Shown in pieces: positions 33,671 to 41,390 of a stretch of 64,000 bases of DNA; position 1 is the first letter of the stretch, and every line of letters starts with the position of its first letter. Origin of the DNA: Nitrospira sp. CR1.3 (GTDB lineage: Bacteria; Nitrospirota; Nitrospiria; Nitrospirales; Nitrospiraceae); contig WIAH01000003.1 of the NCBI GenBank assembly GCA_014055525.1, positions 1 to 64,000 on the forward strand, given 5' to 3'. The position numbers and the translations under genes were made by a program. The notes beneath the pieces were generated by a model. It searched no databases and had not been told where the DNA came from. It was given only the letters and a program-made list of their open reading frames with translations.

Positions 33671-34320
33671 GGCCGAGTCCTCCGCCGTTCCCGTCGGCGG
33701 CGTGGCTGCAGGATCAAGCCGCTGAGAAACAGGTCGACATAGGTCGTGACCGTTTCATCATGAGGCCGATGCATGGGCACGCCGAAAATCTCGTGCAGGA
33801 GCCGATGGTGGACGACCATGCCGATGAAGGCACGGGCAGCCAGCAGAGGATCCAAGTCACGAAAAGCTCCCTCATCGATTCTGGTTCGAATGTAGGCGGC
33901 TAAATGATCGTAAAACACCTTATGGTGCTTGCCGAAAAAAATATCGGACAACTCGTGGCCTTCCAGGGCGCTGAAGAGGAGGAGCCGCAGGAGGGTCGGA
34001 TCGACCCCGGGTCTGATTCGGAAACTTGCGATGAGCGTGAAAACCCGTCGGTCATCCCGTTTTTTGGCTGATTCTTCGACGGCTTCCAACAGCTCATTGA
34101 CCGTCACCTTTTCAGCCAAGATGGCTGTGTAGAGCGCCCGCTTTGTCGGGAAGTGCTTGAACACCAGGGCTTCACTGACTCCCGCGGCCCTCGCAATTTC
34201 CTTGGTCGTGGTGCCGTTGAATCCCTTGGCGGCGAACAGCGAGGCGGCTGCGGCAATCAAGCCCGCCTGTCGTTCCTGGCCTGTGGGGCGTCTTGGTTTG
34301 CTCGTTGTGGTCGTCGGCAT
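33667..34320 (-). CDS. TetR-family repressor of the efflux operon
   Basis: A 217-residue regulator. The N-terminal helix-turn-helix (about 15-62) reads FAAKGFNGTTTKEIARAAGVSEALVFKHFPTKRALY, the usual TetR pattern; the C-terminal ligand domain has no recognisable drug signature and ends in an Arg-rich tail. A perfect palindromic operator lies 7 bases upstream of its ATG, so it should repress its own operon, including the pump, until an inducer binds. Confidence 0.94.
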   Translation of the reverse strand: MPTTTTSKPRRPTGQERQAGLIAAAASLFAAKGFNGTTTKEIARAAGVSEALVFKHFPTKRALYTAILAEKVTVNELLEAVEESAKKRDDRRVFTLIASFRIRPGVDPTLLRLLLFSALEGHELSDIFFGKHHKVFYDHLAAYIRTRIDEGAFRDLDPLLAARAFIGMVVHHRLLHEIFGVPMHRPHDETVTTYVDLFLSGLILQPRRRRERRRTRP

Positions 34321-34326
34321 AGTCCA

Positions 34327-34346
34327 GTGAGTAAGTGATTACTCAC
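34327..34346 (-). promoter_or_regulatory. TetR operator palindrome
   Basis: GTGAGTAA (34327-34334)-GTGA-TTACTCAC (34339-34346), a perfect 8-bp inverted repeat around a 4-base centre. Its place directly before the TetR start fits autorepression. Confidence 0.85.
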
Positions 34347-34485
34347 CGGCCAGGCTAGCACGATCTGATCCCCCCTGGCAATGAAGGGTTGGGTGGGATC
34401 CGGGCTTGTGGGATGGAAGAACTGCACTGAGTCGCCGTTGAGTTTCCTCAACGAGAATGAGATTGCGCCGCGAATCTCAACCGGC

Positions 34486-34878
34486 TCAATGCGCGCGCGG
34501 ATGCGGAAGATTCGTTGTCAGGAAATATCGAAGCCGGTTTTGCTCCCGGAGATTCATCCCCGTAATTCTTACCCCGAATCGGTGACCCGAGGTCCAGGCG
34601 ACCCTGGCCTCCGTCACGAAGAGCGGGTCTTGGCCGTCCGGCAGGTACAGGAAGAGCGTGAGTTCCATTCCTGTTCGCACCGGTTTGTCTCCTCTAATCC
34701 CAAGTCCGTGGCGAGATAAATTGGTCACTGTGCCGTCGCCCACAAGGACTTCCCCTTGACCGATTTGGGCGGAATACATCAACCCGAACTCGACGGGGGC
34801 CCTGGCCTGTTCTCGGCGATTGCAAACCGGGAGCGCCGGCCGATGCGACTTGCTGGAGCGGACTTTCGTATGTCTCAT
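34486..34878 (-). CDS. PilZ-domain protein 3 of the tandem set
   Basis: A 130-residue single PilZ domain (c-di-GMP receptor). The RxxxR ligand motif is RREQAR near residue 21-26 and the D/NxSxxG motif is NLSRHG near 53-58. ATG 34878 has GAGGAGG 9 bases upstream; a much longer frame is spurious. It is last of three same-strand PilZ genes, 25 bases after the second. Small one-domain PilZ proteins act on motility, polysaccharide synthases or enzymes in trans. The large glycan operon downstream is a possible target, by inference only. Confidence 0.88.
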   Translation of the reverse strand: MRHTKVRSSKSHRPALPVCNRREQARAPVEFGLMYSAQIGQGEVLVGDGTVTNLSRHGLGIRGDKPVRTGMELTLFLYLPDGQDPLFVTEARVAWTSGHRFGVRITGMNLREQNRLRYFLTTNLPHPRAH

Positions 34879-34903
34879 GTGGGCGGTCCTCCTCGAATGA
34901 AAA

Positions 34904-35293
34904 TTATCCTTTGGTGCGCGGACGAGAACGCTGGTTCCACATATGAAGCCGCAATTGATTCTGAGCCTCGAGCGTGGGGAAGAGCATTTCCACGCCGAAT
35001 CGCCTCCCTGAGACCCACGAGACCCGGCTTTGCGCGATACATACCGGGTCACCCGAGCCGGGCAAGTCAATGAACAGGGACAGTTCCATCCCCTGGGAGA
35101 CGAGTCGATTACCGTAAATGCCGATGCCATATCCAGAGAGATTCGAGACCATTCCGTCGCCCATCAGCATCTGGCCCCTGTGCATGCCGGAGTACAGGAC
35201 GGAGAAGACAGCAGGCATGCGTTCCGTGAGACGTCGGTTCGGTTGAACAGGTTCACGTTGGCTTCTCGTATTCTCAGGAGGATTGGGTTTCAT
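34904..35293 (-). CDS. PilZ-domain protein 2 of the tandem set
   Basis: A 129-residue single PilZ domain. RxxxR is in NRRLTERMP (about 20-28) and the second motif is NLSGYG (about 51-56), both intact, so c-di-GMP binding is expected. Its sequence is closest to its two neighbours, sharing SWVSGRRFGVEM-like and GMELSLF-like blocks, which points to local duplication. About 48 bases separate it from the first copy. Confidence 0.9.
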   Translation of the reverse strand: MKPNPPENTRSQREPVQPNRRLTERMPAVFSVLYSGMHRGQMLMGDGMVSNLSGYGIGIYGNRLVSQGMELSLFIDLPGSGDPVCIAQSRVSWVSGRRFGVEMLFPTLEAQNQLRLHMWNQRSRPRTKG

Positions 35294-35341
35294 CTCAGAT
35301 TCCTCTCCCGCGTGCTTGGTCGGCTGATTCGCCGTCGATCG

Positions 35342-35755
35342 CTACACGATTCGAAACCCGGTTCGCTGGTGTGTTGACCATGAAAATGTCGCGTGTTTCC
35401 AGATAAGTTCCTGAAGTCGTTTTCGTTCATCAGGCGTCAAATGGGGAAACTTCGCCGCAAAAGCCAACCCGCTTACCCAGGAAATAGTGGCCTCAGTCAG
35501 GCACATGGGGGGGCGCCCATCCGCAAAGTACAGGAACAACGTGATGCTGCTTCCTTCAGCCGGGGGTGCGGTCCCCAGGATTTTGCACCCCGATTTTGAG
35601 AGATCAGCCAACGAGCCTTCCGCCTTGACCAGTCGCGGGCCGCTCTCACTCGCATAGAGGACACGCGCCAAGATCGGGGCCCGTTCGGCGTAGCGCCGGT
35701 CCAACGGCGCATAGGCGTTCTTCATAGGGCCGGGAAGCAGGGGGCTGGGTTTCAT
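35342..35755 (-). CDS. PilZ-domain protein 1 of the tandem set
   Basis: A 137-residue single PilZ domain. The ligand motifs are DRRYAERAP (about 19-27) and DLSKSG (about 50-55). ATG 35755 has the site GAGGAGA; the frame before it (to 35869) has no such signal. It is the first gene of the tandem trio and therefore sets the promoter, which probably lies in the 35760-35980 gap. Differences from its neighbours are spread evenly, so the duplication is not recent. Confidence 0.88.
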   Translation of the reverse strand: MKPSPLLPGPMKNAYAPLDRRYAERAPILARVLYASESGPRLVKAEGSLADLSKSGCKILGTAPPAEGSSITLFLYFADGRPPMCLTEATISWVSGLAFAAKFPHLTPDERKRLQELIWKHATFSWSTHQRTGFRIV

Positions 35756-35981
35756 CGTGGTCTCCTCTCTCTTTTCCTTGTCGTGGCTCGATCTGGCTGC
35801 CTGCGACAACTCGAGCCTATCGTATTTCACATGTTTGCCCATTCCCAAGGAGAGGGATTGGAGCCCCACCAGAAGGGGGGGAATAGACAGGAACTGCCGG
35901 TTTACAGTGGGTTAGCGGATTTTACGTAGACTGAGAAATAGGAGGAATTGTGAAACAGGGCAAGAAACGGATGGCAGGCGT

Positions 35982-37661
35982 TTACTGGCGAAGCTTGGCC
36001 CAGGCCTTTTGATATTCTTCGAACGAGTCGACTTCCACCCAGCCCTTGAAGATCGGGACTGCATCGACTTGATGGCCCTGATCGATCAGCTCCTGAATCA
36101 TGTCGGTAAAGGAGGCTTTGGTGAGGGTGCCCGCCTCGTGAAATCCGGTGGTCTTGTATTTATCCAACGCGGCACGATAGCCGGTCCGGAAGGCGGCAAT
36201 GCCCTTCTCGGAGAGCATGGCCATCCCGATAAATTCGCCGTGAGCCTGATCATGGGAAAGGTGACGCCCGATTTTCACCACCCGATGCTCCCCCTCGGGC
36301 ATGACGAAGCGCGACAGATAGCTCCTACCGGGCGGCTCAGCCAAGGCGACAAGATCAGGATTGATGTGGGCCGGCTGCAGGCCGCGCTGGTGCTCATCCT
36401 GCCAGGCCAAGTCAACCACGAGAGCAATGTCTGCCGGACTCTTGAGGAGCTTTTCCAGGATGGTGTTATCAAAGACGATATCGCCGTATAGGATAATCGT
36501 TCGTCCCTTCATCTCGGTTTCTGCGCAGAAGATGGAGAACAACTCACCCGTGTCCTCATACCGGTCGTTGTCGTAGTAGCGGATGTTGGGCAGCGTGATG
36601 GCTTCCTTCTTATAGCCGCGGATGAGGGCGATCTCCTTGATGTTGCATTCGTTCAGTGCCGCGATCTGCCGTTCGAGGATGGTTTTGCCTTTGATGTCCA
36701 ATAGGCACTTCGGCATGTCTTCGATGAGGGGGAGCAGTTGCTTTTCAAATCCTGCCGCCGGAATGATCGCCGTGATCTTTTCGCCGCCCACCGGCAGGAA
36801 CTGTTTTTCGTCTTCCTCCATTTGCGGAACGCCGACGATGTCGTAGACTTCGGGCAGGGTGACAATGCGGTCGTTCGCAGCGCCCGGTCTGGTGTCCTGC
36901 TTGATGACATCCAGCGTGTCCTTCATGGCGCGGATGGCGGCCCGGACCGGCTGGTTCGCATAGATGATGATCTTGGCGCCCGCCTCTTCCATCTCGCCGG
37001 CGGTGGTTTGATCGAAGATCGTCGGCACTACAACCAGCGGCACGCGTCCCGACCATGCCTTGTAGACAGCTTTCAACTCGTCGAACTTTTTGGATTTGGA
37101 ATGGATCAGGACGGCATCGGCTCCGGCTTCTGCATAGGCCTCCGCCCGCTTAAGCGCTTCCTCTTGCCCCCAACCGGCGATGAGGGCTTCCGTTCGCGCG
37201 ATGATCATGAACTCGGGATAGATCTGTGCCGCCTTCGCCGCCTTGATCTTCCCGCAGTGTTCTTCAATCGGAATCAACTCCCGGCGTACCCCGGCGTAAA
37301 AACTGCAACGCTTGGGATATACGTTGTCTTCGATGCAGATGGCGGCGACCCCGGCTCGCTCCCGGTCGTTGACCGTGCGCATGACGTTCAGCGCGTTTCC
37401 ATATCCGGTGTCGCAATCGGCGATGACAGGGATGCTGACGGCTTCGGCGATGTTTCGCTCAATCTCCAGTTGTTCGCTGGAGGTGATGAAGCTGGCGTCG
37501 GGAATACATTTAAGCGACGCGGAGATGGCGAAGCCGCTGGCCCACACGCCGTCGAAGCCGGCCCGTTCGATCAAGCGAGCGCTCAGCGCGTCGTGGGCGC
37601 CGACGACCTTTAGCGCCCCGGGTTTCTTCAGTGCAGCCCGAAGTTTAGCAGCATTCGTCAT
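35982..37661 (-). CDS. pepM: PEP mutase-like protein fused to a nucleotidyltransferase
   Basis: A 559-residue two-domain enzyme. Residues 1-275 are an isocitrate-lyase/PEP-mutase barrel; residues about 296-559 are a sugar-nucleotide-type nucleotidyltransferase (IIPAAGFEKQLLPLIEDMPKCL, with the GxG-like region altered). PEP mutase converts PEP to phosphonopyruvate, the entry to phosphonates. The residues that match mussel PEP mutase are D55, D82, D84, E111, K117, S120, R156 and H187. However the signature EDKxxxxxNS reads EDNVYPKRCS: K to N at 113 and N to C at 119. The KRC run is reminiscent of methylisocitrate-lyase KRCGH. Mutase activity is likely from context but not certain. The NTase half could make CMP-AEP. 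Confidence 0.85.
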   Translation of the reverse strand: MTNAAKLRAALKKPGALKVVGAHDALSARLIERAGFDGVWASGFAISASLKCIPDASFITSSEQLEIERNIAEAVSIPVIADCDTGYGNALNVMRTVNDRERAGVAAICIEDNVYPKRCSFYAGVRRELIPIEEHCGKIKAAKAAQIYPEFMIIARTEALIAGWGQEEALKRAEAYAEAGADAVLIHSKSKKFDELKAVYKAWSGRVPLVVVPTIFDQTTAGEMEEAGAKIIIYANQPVRAAIRAMKDTLDVIKQDTRPGAANDRIVTLPEVYDIVGVPQMEEDEKQFLPVGGEKITAIIPAAGFEKQLLPLIEDMPKCLLDIKGKTILERQIAALNECNIKEIALIRGYKKEAITLPNIRYYDNDRYEDTGELFSIFCAETEMKGRTIILYGDIVFDNTILEKLLKSPADIALVVDLAWQDEHQRGLQPAHINPDLVALAEPPGRSYLSRFVMPEGEHRVVKIGRHLSHDQAHGEFIGMAMLSEKGIAAFRTGYRAALDKYKTTGFHEAGTLTKASFTDMIQELIDQGHQVDAVPIFKGWVEVDSFEEYQKAWAKLRQ

Positions 37662-37672
37662 AGCGATTCCGC

Positions 37673-37701
37673 ATGATGCGAAAGCACGGGGCGCTTGTCA
37701 A
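37673..37701 (-). promoter_or_regulatory. Candidate promoter of the PEP mutase gene
   Basis: On the minus strand a consensus -35 TTGACA (37696-37701) is followed after 17 bases by CATCAT (37673-37678). The predicted start leaves a leader of about 5 bases, and there is no ribosome site, so translation would be nearly leaderless. Confidence 0.4.
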
Positions 37702-37758
37702 CCAAAAGTTTCGCGTGGAACTGTGGCTGGCGGTCGGAAGGCGGCTGGAGAATTGCCG

Positions 37759-38292
37759 TCAGTCAGCCGTATCGGCAATCTGATCATTGAACCGAGGCGC
37801 CAAAGTACGGCTATCGATAAAAATAAATCCGCGCTCCGTTGCAGCCTGATAGGTCAGGTTGATTTCCGAATCAGGGCCACGCCAGTTGTACTGCTGATTG
37901 AGCCCGCGCATCATTTGGCCGGGAAGGCGTTCGACGGGACCGAATTCCTGTTCAAGATAAGCGAGGATCCGTCTGTGCGTCTCTTCGCCTTTATAGCGGA
38001 TGATGACGCGGGCAAACTGCTCGTCGACAGAAGTCAGCCGGACACTGTCCACGGGAATTTCAGCGAGCGAAGGAGCCACGCCTTTGAGTTCGTACTCCTT
38101 CACGTGCTCGCCGTCGCGCGTGACGGCCACATCCGTTCGTGATCCGAGAGCGGATCCCCAGGCGATGTTGTGGTAGCCCTTCGGATCGTTGGTCATCGGC
38201 ACTGCGTATGAAGGGGGAGGAGAGGCCAGCAAGAGAGCGAGGAGGAGGACGGACCGCCCGGCATTCGTATCGGCGTAGGGCCGCCAGCGCAT
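37759..38292 (-). CDS. Exported protein of unknown function
   Basis: A 177-residue protein with a probable signal peptide (residues 1-30, hydrophobic LLLALLLASP, cleavage near SYA-VP). The mature part (about 145 residues) has a DUF-like alpha/beta look with YHNIAWGSALG and EINLTYQAATERGFIFI and no cysteines. Starts at 38292, 38307 and 38364 are all possible; none has a clear ribosome site. Similar small periplasmic proteins occur near many gene types, so the phosphonate link may be accidental. It lies 97 bases upstream of pepM on the same strand. Confidence 0.65.
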   Translation of the reverse strand: MRWRPYADTNAGRSVLLLALLLASPPPSYAVPMTNDPKGYHNIAWGSALGSRTDVAVTRDGEHVKEYELKGVAPSLAEIPVDSVRLTSVDEQFARVIIRYKGEETHRRILAYLEQEFGPVERLPGQMMRGLNQQYNWRGPDSEINLTYQAATERGFIFIDSRTLAPRFNDQIADTAD

Positions 38293-38339
38293 GGGGCACG
38301 CTAACATGCGGCTATGCAGGGTGCAACCGCCCTGTTTTC

Positions 38340-38369
38340 TTGAGAAACCGTCGAAGCATGGCATATAAT
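38340..38369 (+). promoter_or_regulatory. Sigma-70-type promoter of the decarboxylase operon
   Basis: TTGAGA (38340-38345) and a consensus TATAAT (38364-38369) with an 18-base spacer, giving a leader of about 39 bases before the ATG at 38415. It should drive the decarboxylase subunits and the genes after them, divergently from the exported-protein and pepM genes. Confidence 0.65.
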
Positions 38370-38414
38370 GCGCGCGCTTTTCTTATCCGGGCCACCGTGA
38401 AGGAAGAAGAAGCG

Positions 38415-38912
38415 ATGATCGACAGCGACGCGTTTGTGCAGGCCATGCAGGATATGGGGGTCAATTTCTTCACCGGCGTTCCTGACTCCATTCTGGGCGG
38501 AATCATTGCAGAACTCATGGATCGACGTCTCTACACTCCGGCCGTGCGGGAGGATGAAGCAGTCGCGATGGCGGCGGGGGCTTACATGGCCGGGAAGATC
38601 CCCGCCGTCCTGATGCAGAATTCCGGGCTGGGAACTTCACTCAACACTCTGATTTCCCTAAACATGATCTATCGACAGCCTTGCATTCTTATCGTGTCCT
38701 GGCGGGGCCAGGGTGGAAAAGACGCGCCGGAGCACCTCGTGATGGGCGAAGTGATGCCGCAGTTTCTTGATACCATGAAGATTCCCCATCGGACCCTGAC
38801 CGAGAAGACCGCACTCGAAGATTTCAAGTGGGTGGCGGAGACCTTCATGAAGCAGCGGATTCCTGTCGCGCTCTTCATTACTAAAGGAGTGGTGAAAGGA
38901 TTGCACCCGTGA
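38415..38912 (+). CDS. Phosphonopyruvate (or sulfopyruvate) decarboxylase, alpha (PYR-domain) subunit
   Basis: A 165-residue subunit corresponding to the N-terminal half of ThDP-dependent phosphonopyruvate decarboxylase. Family landmarks are FTGVPDS near residue 18-24, the activating-Glu region REDEAVAMAAGAYMAG, and LMQNSGLGTSLNTLISL. In the pathway it removes CO2 from phosphonopyruvate to give phosphonoacetaldehyde, which pulls the unfavourable mutase reaction forward. The usual enzyme is one chain of about 380 residues; here it is split exactly between domains, as in sulfopyruvate decarboxylase ComD/ComE. A ribosome site AAGGAAG is 10 bases upstream. The stop overlaps the next start by 4 bases (GTGA). 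Confidence 0.85.
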   Translation: MIDSDAFVQAMQDMGVNFFTGVPDSILGGIIAELMDRRLYTPAVREDEAVAMAAGAYMAGKIPAVLMQNSGLGTSLNTLISLNMIYRQPCILIVSWRGQGGKDAPEHLVMGEVMPQFLDTMKIPHRTLTEKTALEDFKWVAETFMKQRIPVALFITKGVVKGLHP

Positions 38913-39487
38913 GGCCTGAACAGGGCACATTGATCAGTCGCGCGCAAGCCATTGCCGCTCTTCTGGAGTTGTTGACGGATCAACCGGTCATCATTTGCAA
39001 CGGATTTCCATCCCGTGAAGCCCACAAGATTGCCGACCGGCCGACACATTTCTATATGATCGGCTCGATGGGGAATGCGCCGGCGATCGCGTTGGGTGTG
39101 GCCCTGGCTAAGCCGAACAAGCAAGTGATTACTTTCGACGGCGACGGCAACGTGCTCATGGGGATGGGCACATTGGCGACCGTGGGGGCCTTGAAGCCGA
39201 AGAACTTTATCCACGTGGTGTTCGACAACGAGGTCTACGGCACGACGGGGAATCAACCGACGATATCGAACGTTGTCCCGTTGGAAAAAGTGGCGAAGGC
39301 CGCCGGATACGTGAACGTCGAGCGCGTGCGCGATCGCGACGATCTCGTGTATGAGTTCAAAGATATGTTGAAGAAGGACGGGCCGAGCATGTTGTTAATC
39401 AAGGTGAACGAATTTGCCGAAGACGCCGGCCGCATCTTGCACGAACCGCCTGACTTGACCAAGCGATTCATGAAGGCAATTGAGTAG
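38909..39487 (+). CDS. Phosphonopyruvate (or sulfopyruvate) decarboxylase, beta (PP-domain) subunit
   Basis: A 192-residue subunit with the ThDP-diphosphate/Mg site. GSMGNAPAIALGVAL near 53-67 and GDGNVLMGMGTLATVGAL followed by VVFDNEVYGTTGNQPT give the GDG...DN motif. It corresponds to the C-terminal half of single-chain Ppd or to ComE. It starts with GTG and is coupled to the alpha subunit, so equal amounts are expected. The active site would form between alpha and beta subunits. PEP mutase and an AEP-transaminase-like gene beside it favour phosphonopyruvate over sulfopyruvate. Confidence 0.88.
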   Translation: MRPEQGTLISRAQAIAALLELLTDQPVIICNGFPSREAHKIADRPTHFYMIGSMGNAPAIALGVALAKPNKQVITFDGDGNVLMGMGTLATVGALKPKNFIHVVFDNEVYGTTGNQPTISNVVPLEKVAKAAGYVNVERVRDRDDLVYEFKDMLKKDGPSMLLIKVNEFAEDAGRILHEPPDLTKRFMKAIE

Positions 39488-39507
39488 ACGGAAAAGGAAC
39501 AGATGCC

Positions 39508-40590
39508 ATGATGTTGTTGAATCCGGGGCCGGTGAATGTATCGGAAAGGGTCCGGCAGGCGCTTCTTCGCCAGGATATCTGTCATCGCGAAGCGGAGTTC
39601 GCCGAGCTTTTGCACGGGATTCAAGGCAAGCTGCTGAAAGCCTTCGTGCCGGGCGGAGAATCCGACTATGCAGCCGTGCTGATTACAGGATCGGGCACCG
39701 CGGCCGTTGAGTCCGCCGTGATGTCTTCCCTTCCGCACGGCAAGCGCATGCTGATTCTCAACAACGGCGTGTATGGAGAACGGTTGTCGCAGATGGTCGG
39801 AATCCATCGGCTCGGTGTCTCCGAACTGAAATCTGAGTGGACGGTCAAGCCCGATCCTGAACGACTACGACTGGCGCTCCGCCAGCATCCCGAGGTGCAC
39901 GGCGTGGCGATGGTCCATCACGAGACCACGACCGGACTTCTCAATCCGGTCAAAGACATCGCTGAAGTCGTCGACAGCCAAAACCGGGTGTTTATCCTGG
40001 ATGCGGTCAGCGCCTTGGCTGGCGAAACGATCGACATTGCCGGCGCACACATCTATATGGTGGCCGGCACGGCGGGGAAATGCATTCAGGGGTTCCCCGG
40101 TGTCTCCTTTGTGCTCGTGCGCAAAGGGTTCCTGGAGCGCATGCGGGCCTATCCCAAGCGGTCCTGGTACCTCCACCTCACGCACTATGTAGATGATCAC
40201 GGAGAAGGGACGGTTCCCTTTACGCCGGCCGTGCAGGTCTATTACGCCTTTGATGAAGCGCTGAATGAATTGCTTGAAGAGGGAGTCGTCAAGCGCATCC
40301 AGCGGTACAAGAAAATGGCCACGCTGATTCGCGAGCGGATGGCGAAGCTCGGAGTCAAGCCCTTGCTCACGCCGGATCGGCAGTCGAACACCATTACCGC
40401 CTACTATTTGCCCGAGGGGTTGTCGTATCAGGCGCTGCATGATCGGCTCAAAGGGCAGGGGTACGTCATTTATGCCGGACAAGGAAATCTGGAGAACAAG
40501 ATTTTCCGGGTGGCCAATATGGGCGCCTTGACCGAGGCCCAATTCACGGCGTTTCTCGATGCCGTCGAACAGGTCGTTACCGCCGCATGA
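39508..40590 (+). CDS. 2-aminoethylphosphonate transaminase-like PLP enzyme
   Basis: A 360-residue class V aminotransferase resembling PhnW/AEP transaminase. It has the N-terminal LLNPGPVNVSE, the substrate-loop region TGSGTAAVESA, the PLP-ring Asp D165 (FILDAVSAL) and the Schiff-base Lys K191 in GTAGKCIQGFPG, close to PhnW's ANKCIQGVPG. In this setting it should work in the biosynthetic direction, aminating phosphonoacetaldehyde to 2-aminoethylphosphonate. Catabolic partners (phnX hydrolase) are absent. It ends with an ATGA overlap onto the next gene. Confidence 0.88.
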   Translation: MMLLNPGPVNVSERVRQALLRQDICHREAEFAELLHGIQGKLLKAFVPGGESDYAAVLITGSGTAAVESAVMSSLPHGKRMLILNNGVYGERLSQMVGIHRLGVSELKSEWTVKPDPERLRLALRQHPEVHGVAMVHHETTTGLLNPVKDIAEVVDSQNRVFILDAVSALAGETIDIAGAHIYMVAGTAGKCIQGFPGVSFVLVRKGFLERMRAYPKRSWYLHLTHYVDDHGEGTVPFTPAVQVYYAFDEALNELLEEGVVKRIQRYKKMATLIRERMAKLGVKPLLTPDRQSNTITAYYLPEGLSYQALHDRLKGQGYVIYAGQGNLENKIFRVANMGALTEAQFTAFLDAVEQVVTAA

Positions 40591-41306
40591 AAGCCGTCAT
40601 TCTCGCCGCCGGTGTCGGGAAGCGGCTCTGGCCGGTCACGCAACATCGTCCCAAGTGCTTGATCGAGATCGGCGGACAGAGCCTTCTGCATCGCTATCTT
40701 CGATCGTTGGCGGAAGTGGGGATTCCACGCGCGGACATCGTCGTCGGGTACAAGCAGGAAATGATCCGCGCGGCTGCCTCTTCGAATTCGTGCGGCGTGC
40801 GGATCAACTTCCTCGTCAATGAGCAGTTCCATCGCGGCAGTATTTCATCCTTGTGGATCGCGCGGACGGCTCTGGATGACGATGTGATCGTCATGGACGC
40901 GGACGTTCTGTTCCATCGGGAGATTCTCCGGCGGTTGGTGCAGTCCCCCTATCCGAGCGCGTTGCTCATGGACGAAACCGTGAAACAAACGGGGGAAGAG
41001 TGTATGGTGGTAGTGGAGGGCGGTCGTGTTATCGCTCTGACGAAGCGCATGCCGTTGCGCTATGATTATGCGGGAGAAGGAGTGGGATTTCTCAAGGTGA
41101 GACAGGCCGATACGCCGCACGTGGTCGCGTCGCTCAGGACTTTTGTGGACCGGGAGGCATGGCAGATGGAGTATGAGGATGCTCTGCTGGAATTCTTTCG
41201 CGAGGTCAAAGTCGGCCATGAGCAGATCGGCGGTTTGCCGTGGACCGAAATCGACTTTCCCGAGGATGTGGAGAAGGCCGAACGGGACATATTGCCCAAG
41301 CTGTGA
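40587..41306 (+). CDS. Nucleotidyltransferase (LicC/inositol-1-phosphate cytidylyltransferase-like)
   Basis: A 239-residue NTP-transferase. The activation loop AVILAAGVGKRLWPVTQHRPKCL is intact and the Mg-binding Asp pair is VIVMDADVLF. The C-terminal region (EIDFPEDVEKAERDI) resembles choline-phosphate, AEP or inositol-phosphate cytidylyltransferases. It probably activates 2-aminoethylphosphonate, or a phosphorylated headgroup, with CTP. It is translationally coupled to the transaminase gene. The mutase fusion also carries an NTase domain, so the two may act on different substrates. Confidence 0.85.
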   Translation: MKAVILAAGVGKRLWPVTQHRPKCLIEIGGQSLLHRYLRSLAEVGIPRADIVVGYKQEMIRAAASSNSCGVRINFLVNEQFHRGSISSLWIARTALDDDVIVMDADVLFHREILRRLVQSPYPSALLMDETVKQTGEECMVVVEGGRVIALTKRMPLRYDYAGEGVGFLKVRQADTPHVVASLRTFVDREAWQMEYEDALLEFFREVKVGHEQIGGLPWTEIDFPEDVEKAERDILPKL

Positions 41307-41314
41307 GAGTGTAA

Positions 41315-41378
41315 TTCGTGATGCGTCGCTCGTGAAACGCTATCTATCCAACGAAAGACGAACGAGGAGATACGAGAA
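41315..41378. repeat. Iterated-phrase imperfect palindrome (TCGT type)
   Basis: Left arm 41315-41339 (TTCGTGATGCGTCGCTCGTG and on) and right arm 41350-41378 pair at TCGT, TCG and TCGT blocks in the same register as the copy at 12267. It lies inside the operon, between two same-strand genes. Confidence 0.5.
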
Positions 41379-41390
41379 ACAGGGTCGCCG

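Noticed and set aside
36738..37613. A 291-residue plus-strand frame inside the PEP mutase gene
   Set aside because: Antisense shadow of the conserved mutase and nucleotidyltransferase regions; no ribosome site or family likeness.
39508..40590. Reading the transaminase as a catabolic PhnW
   Set aside because: No phosphonoacetaldehyde hydrolase or phosphonate transporter is adjacent, while mutase and decarboxylase genes are, so the biosynthetic direction is favoured.
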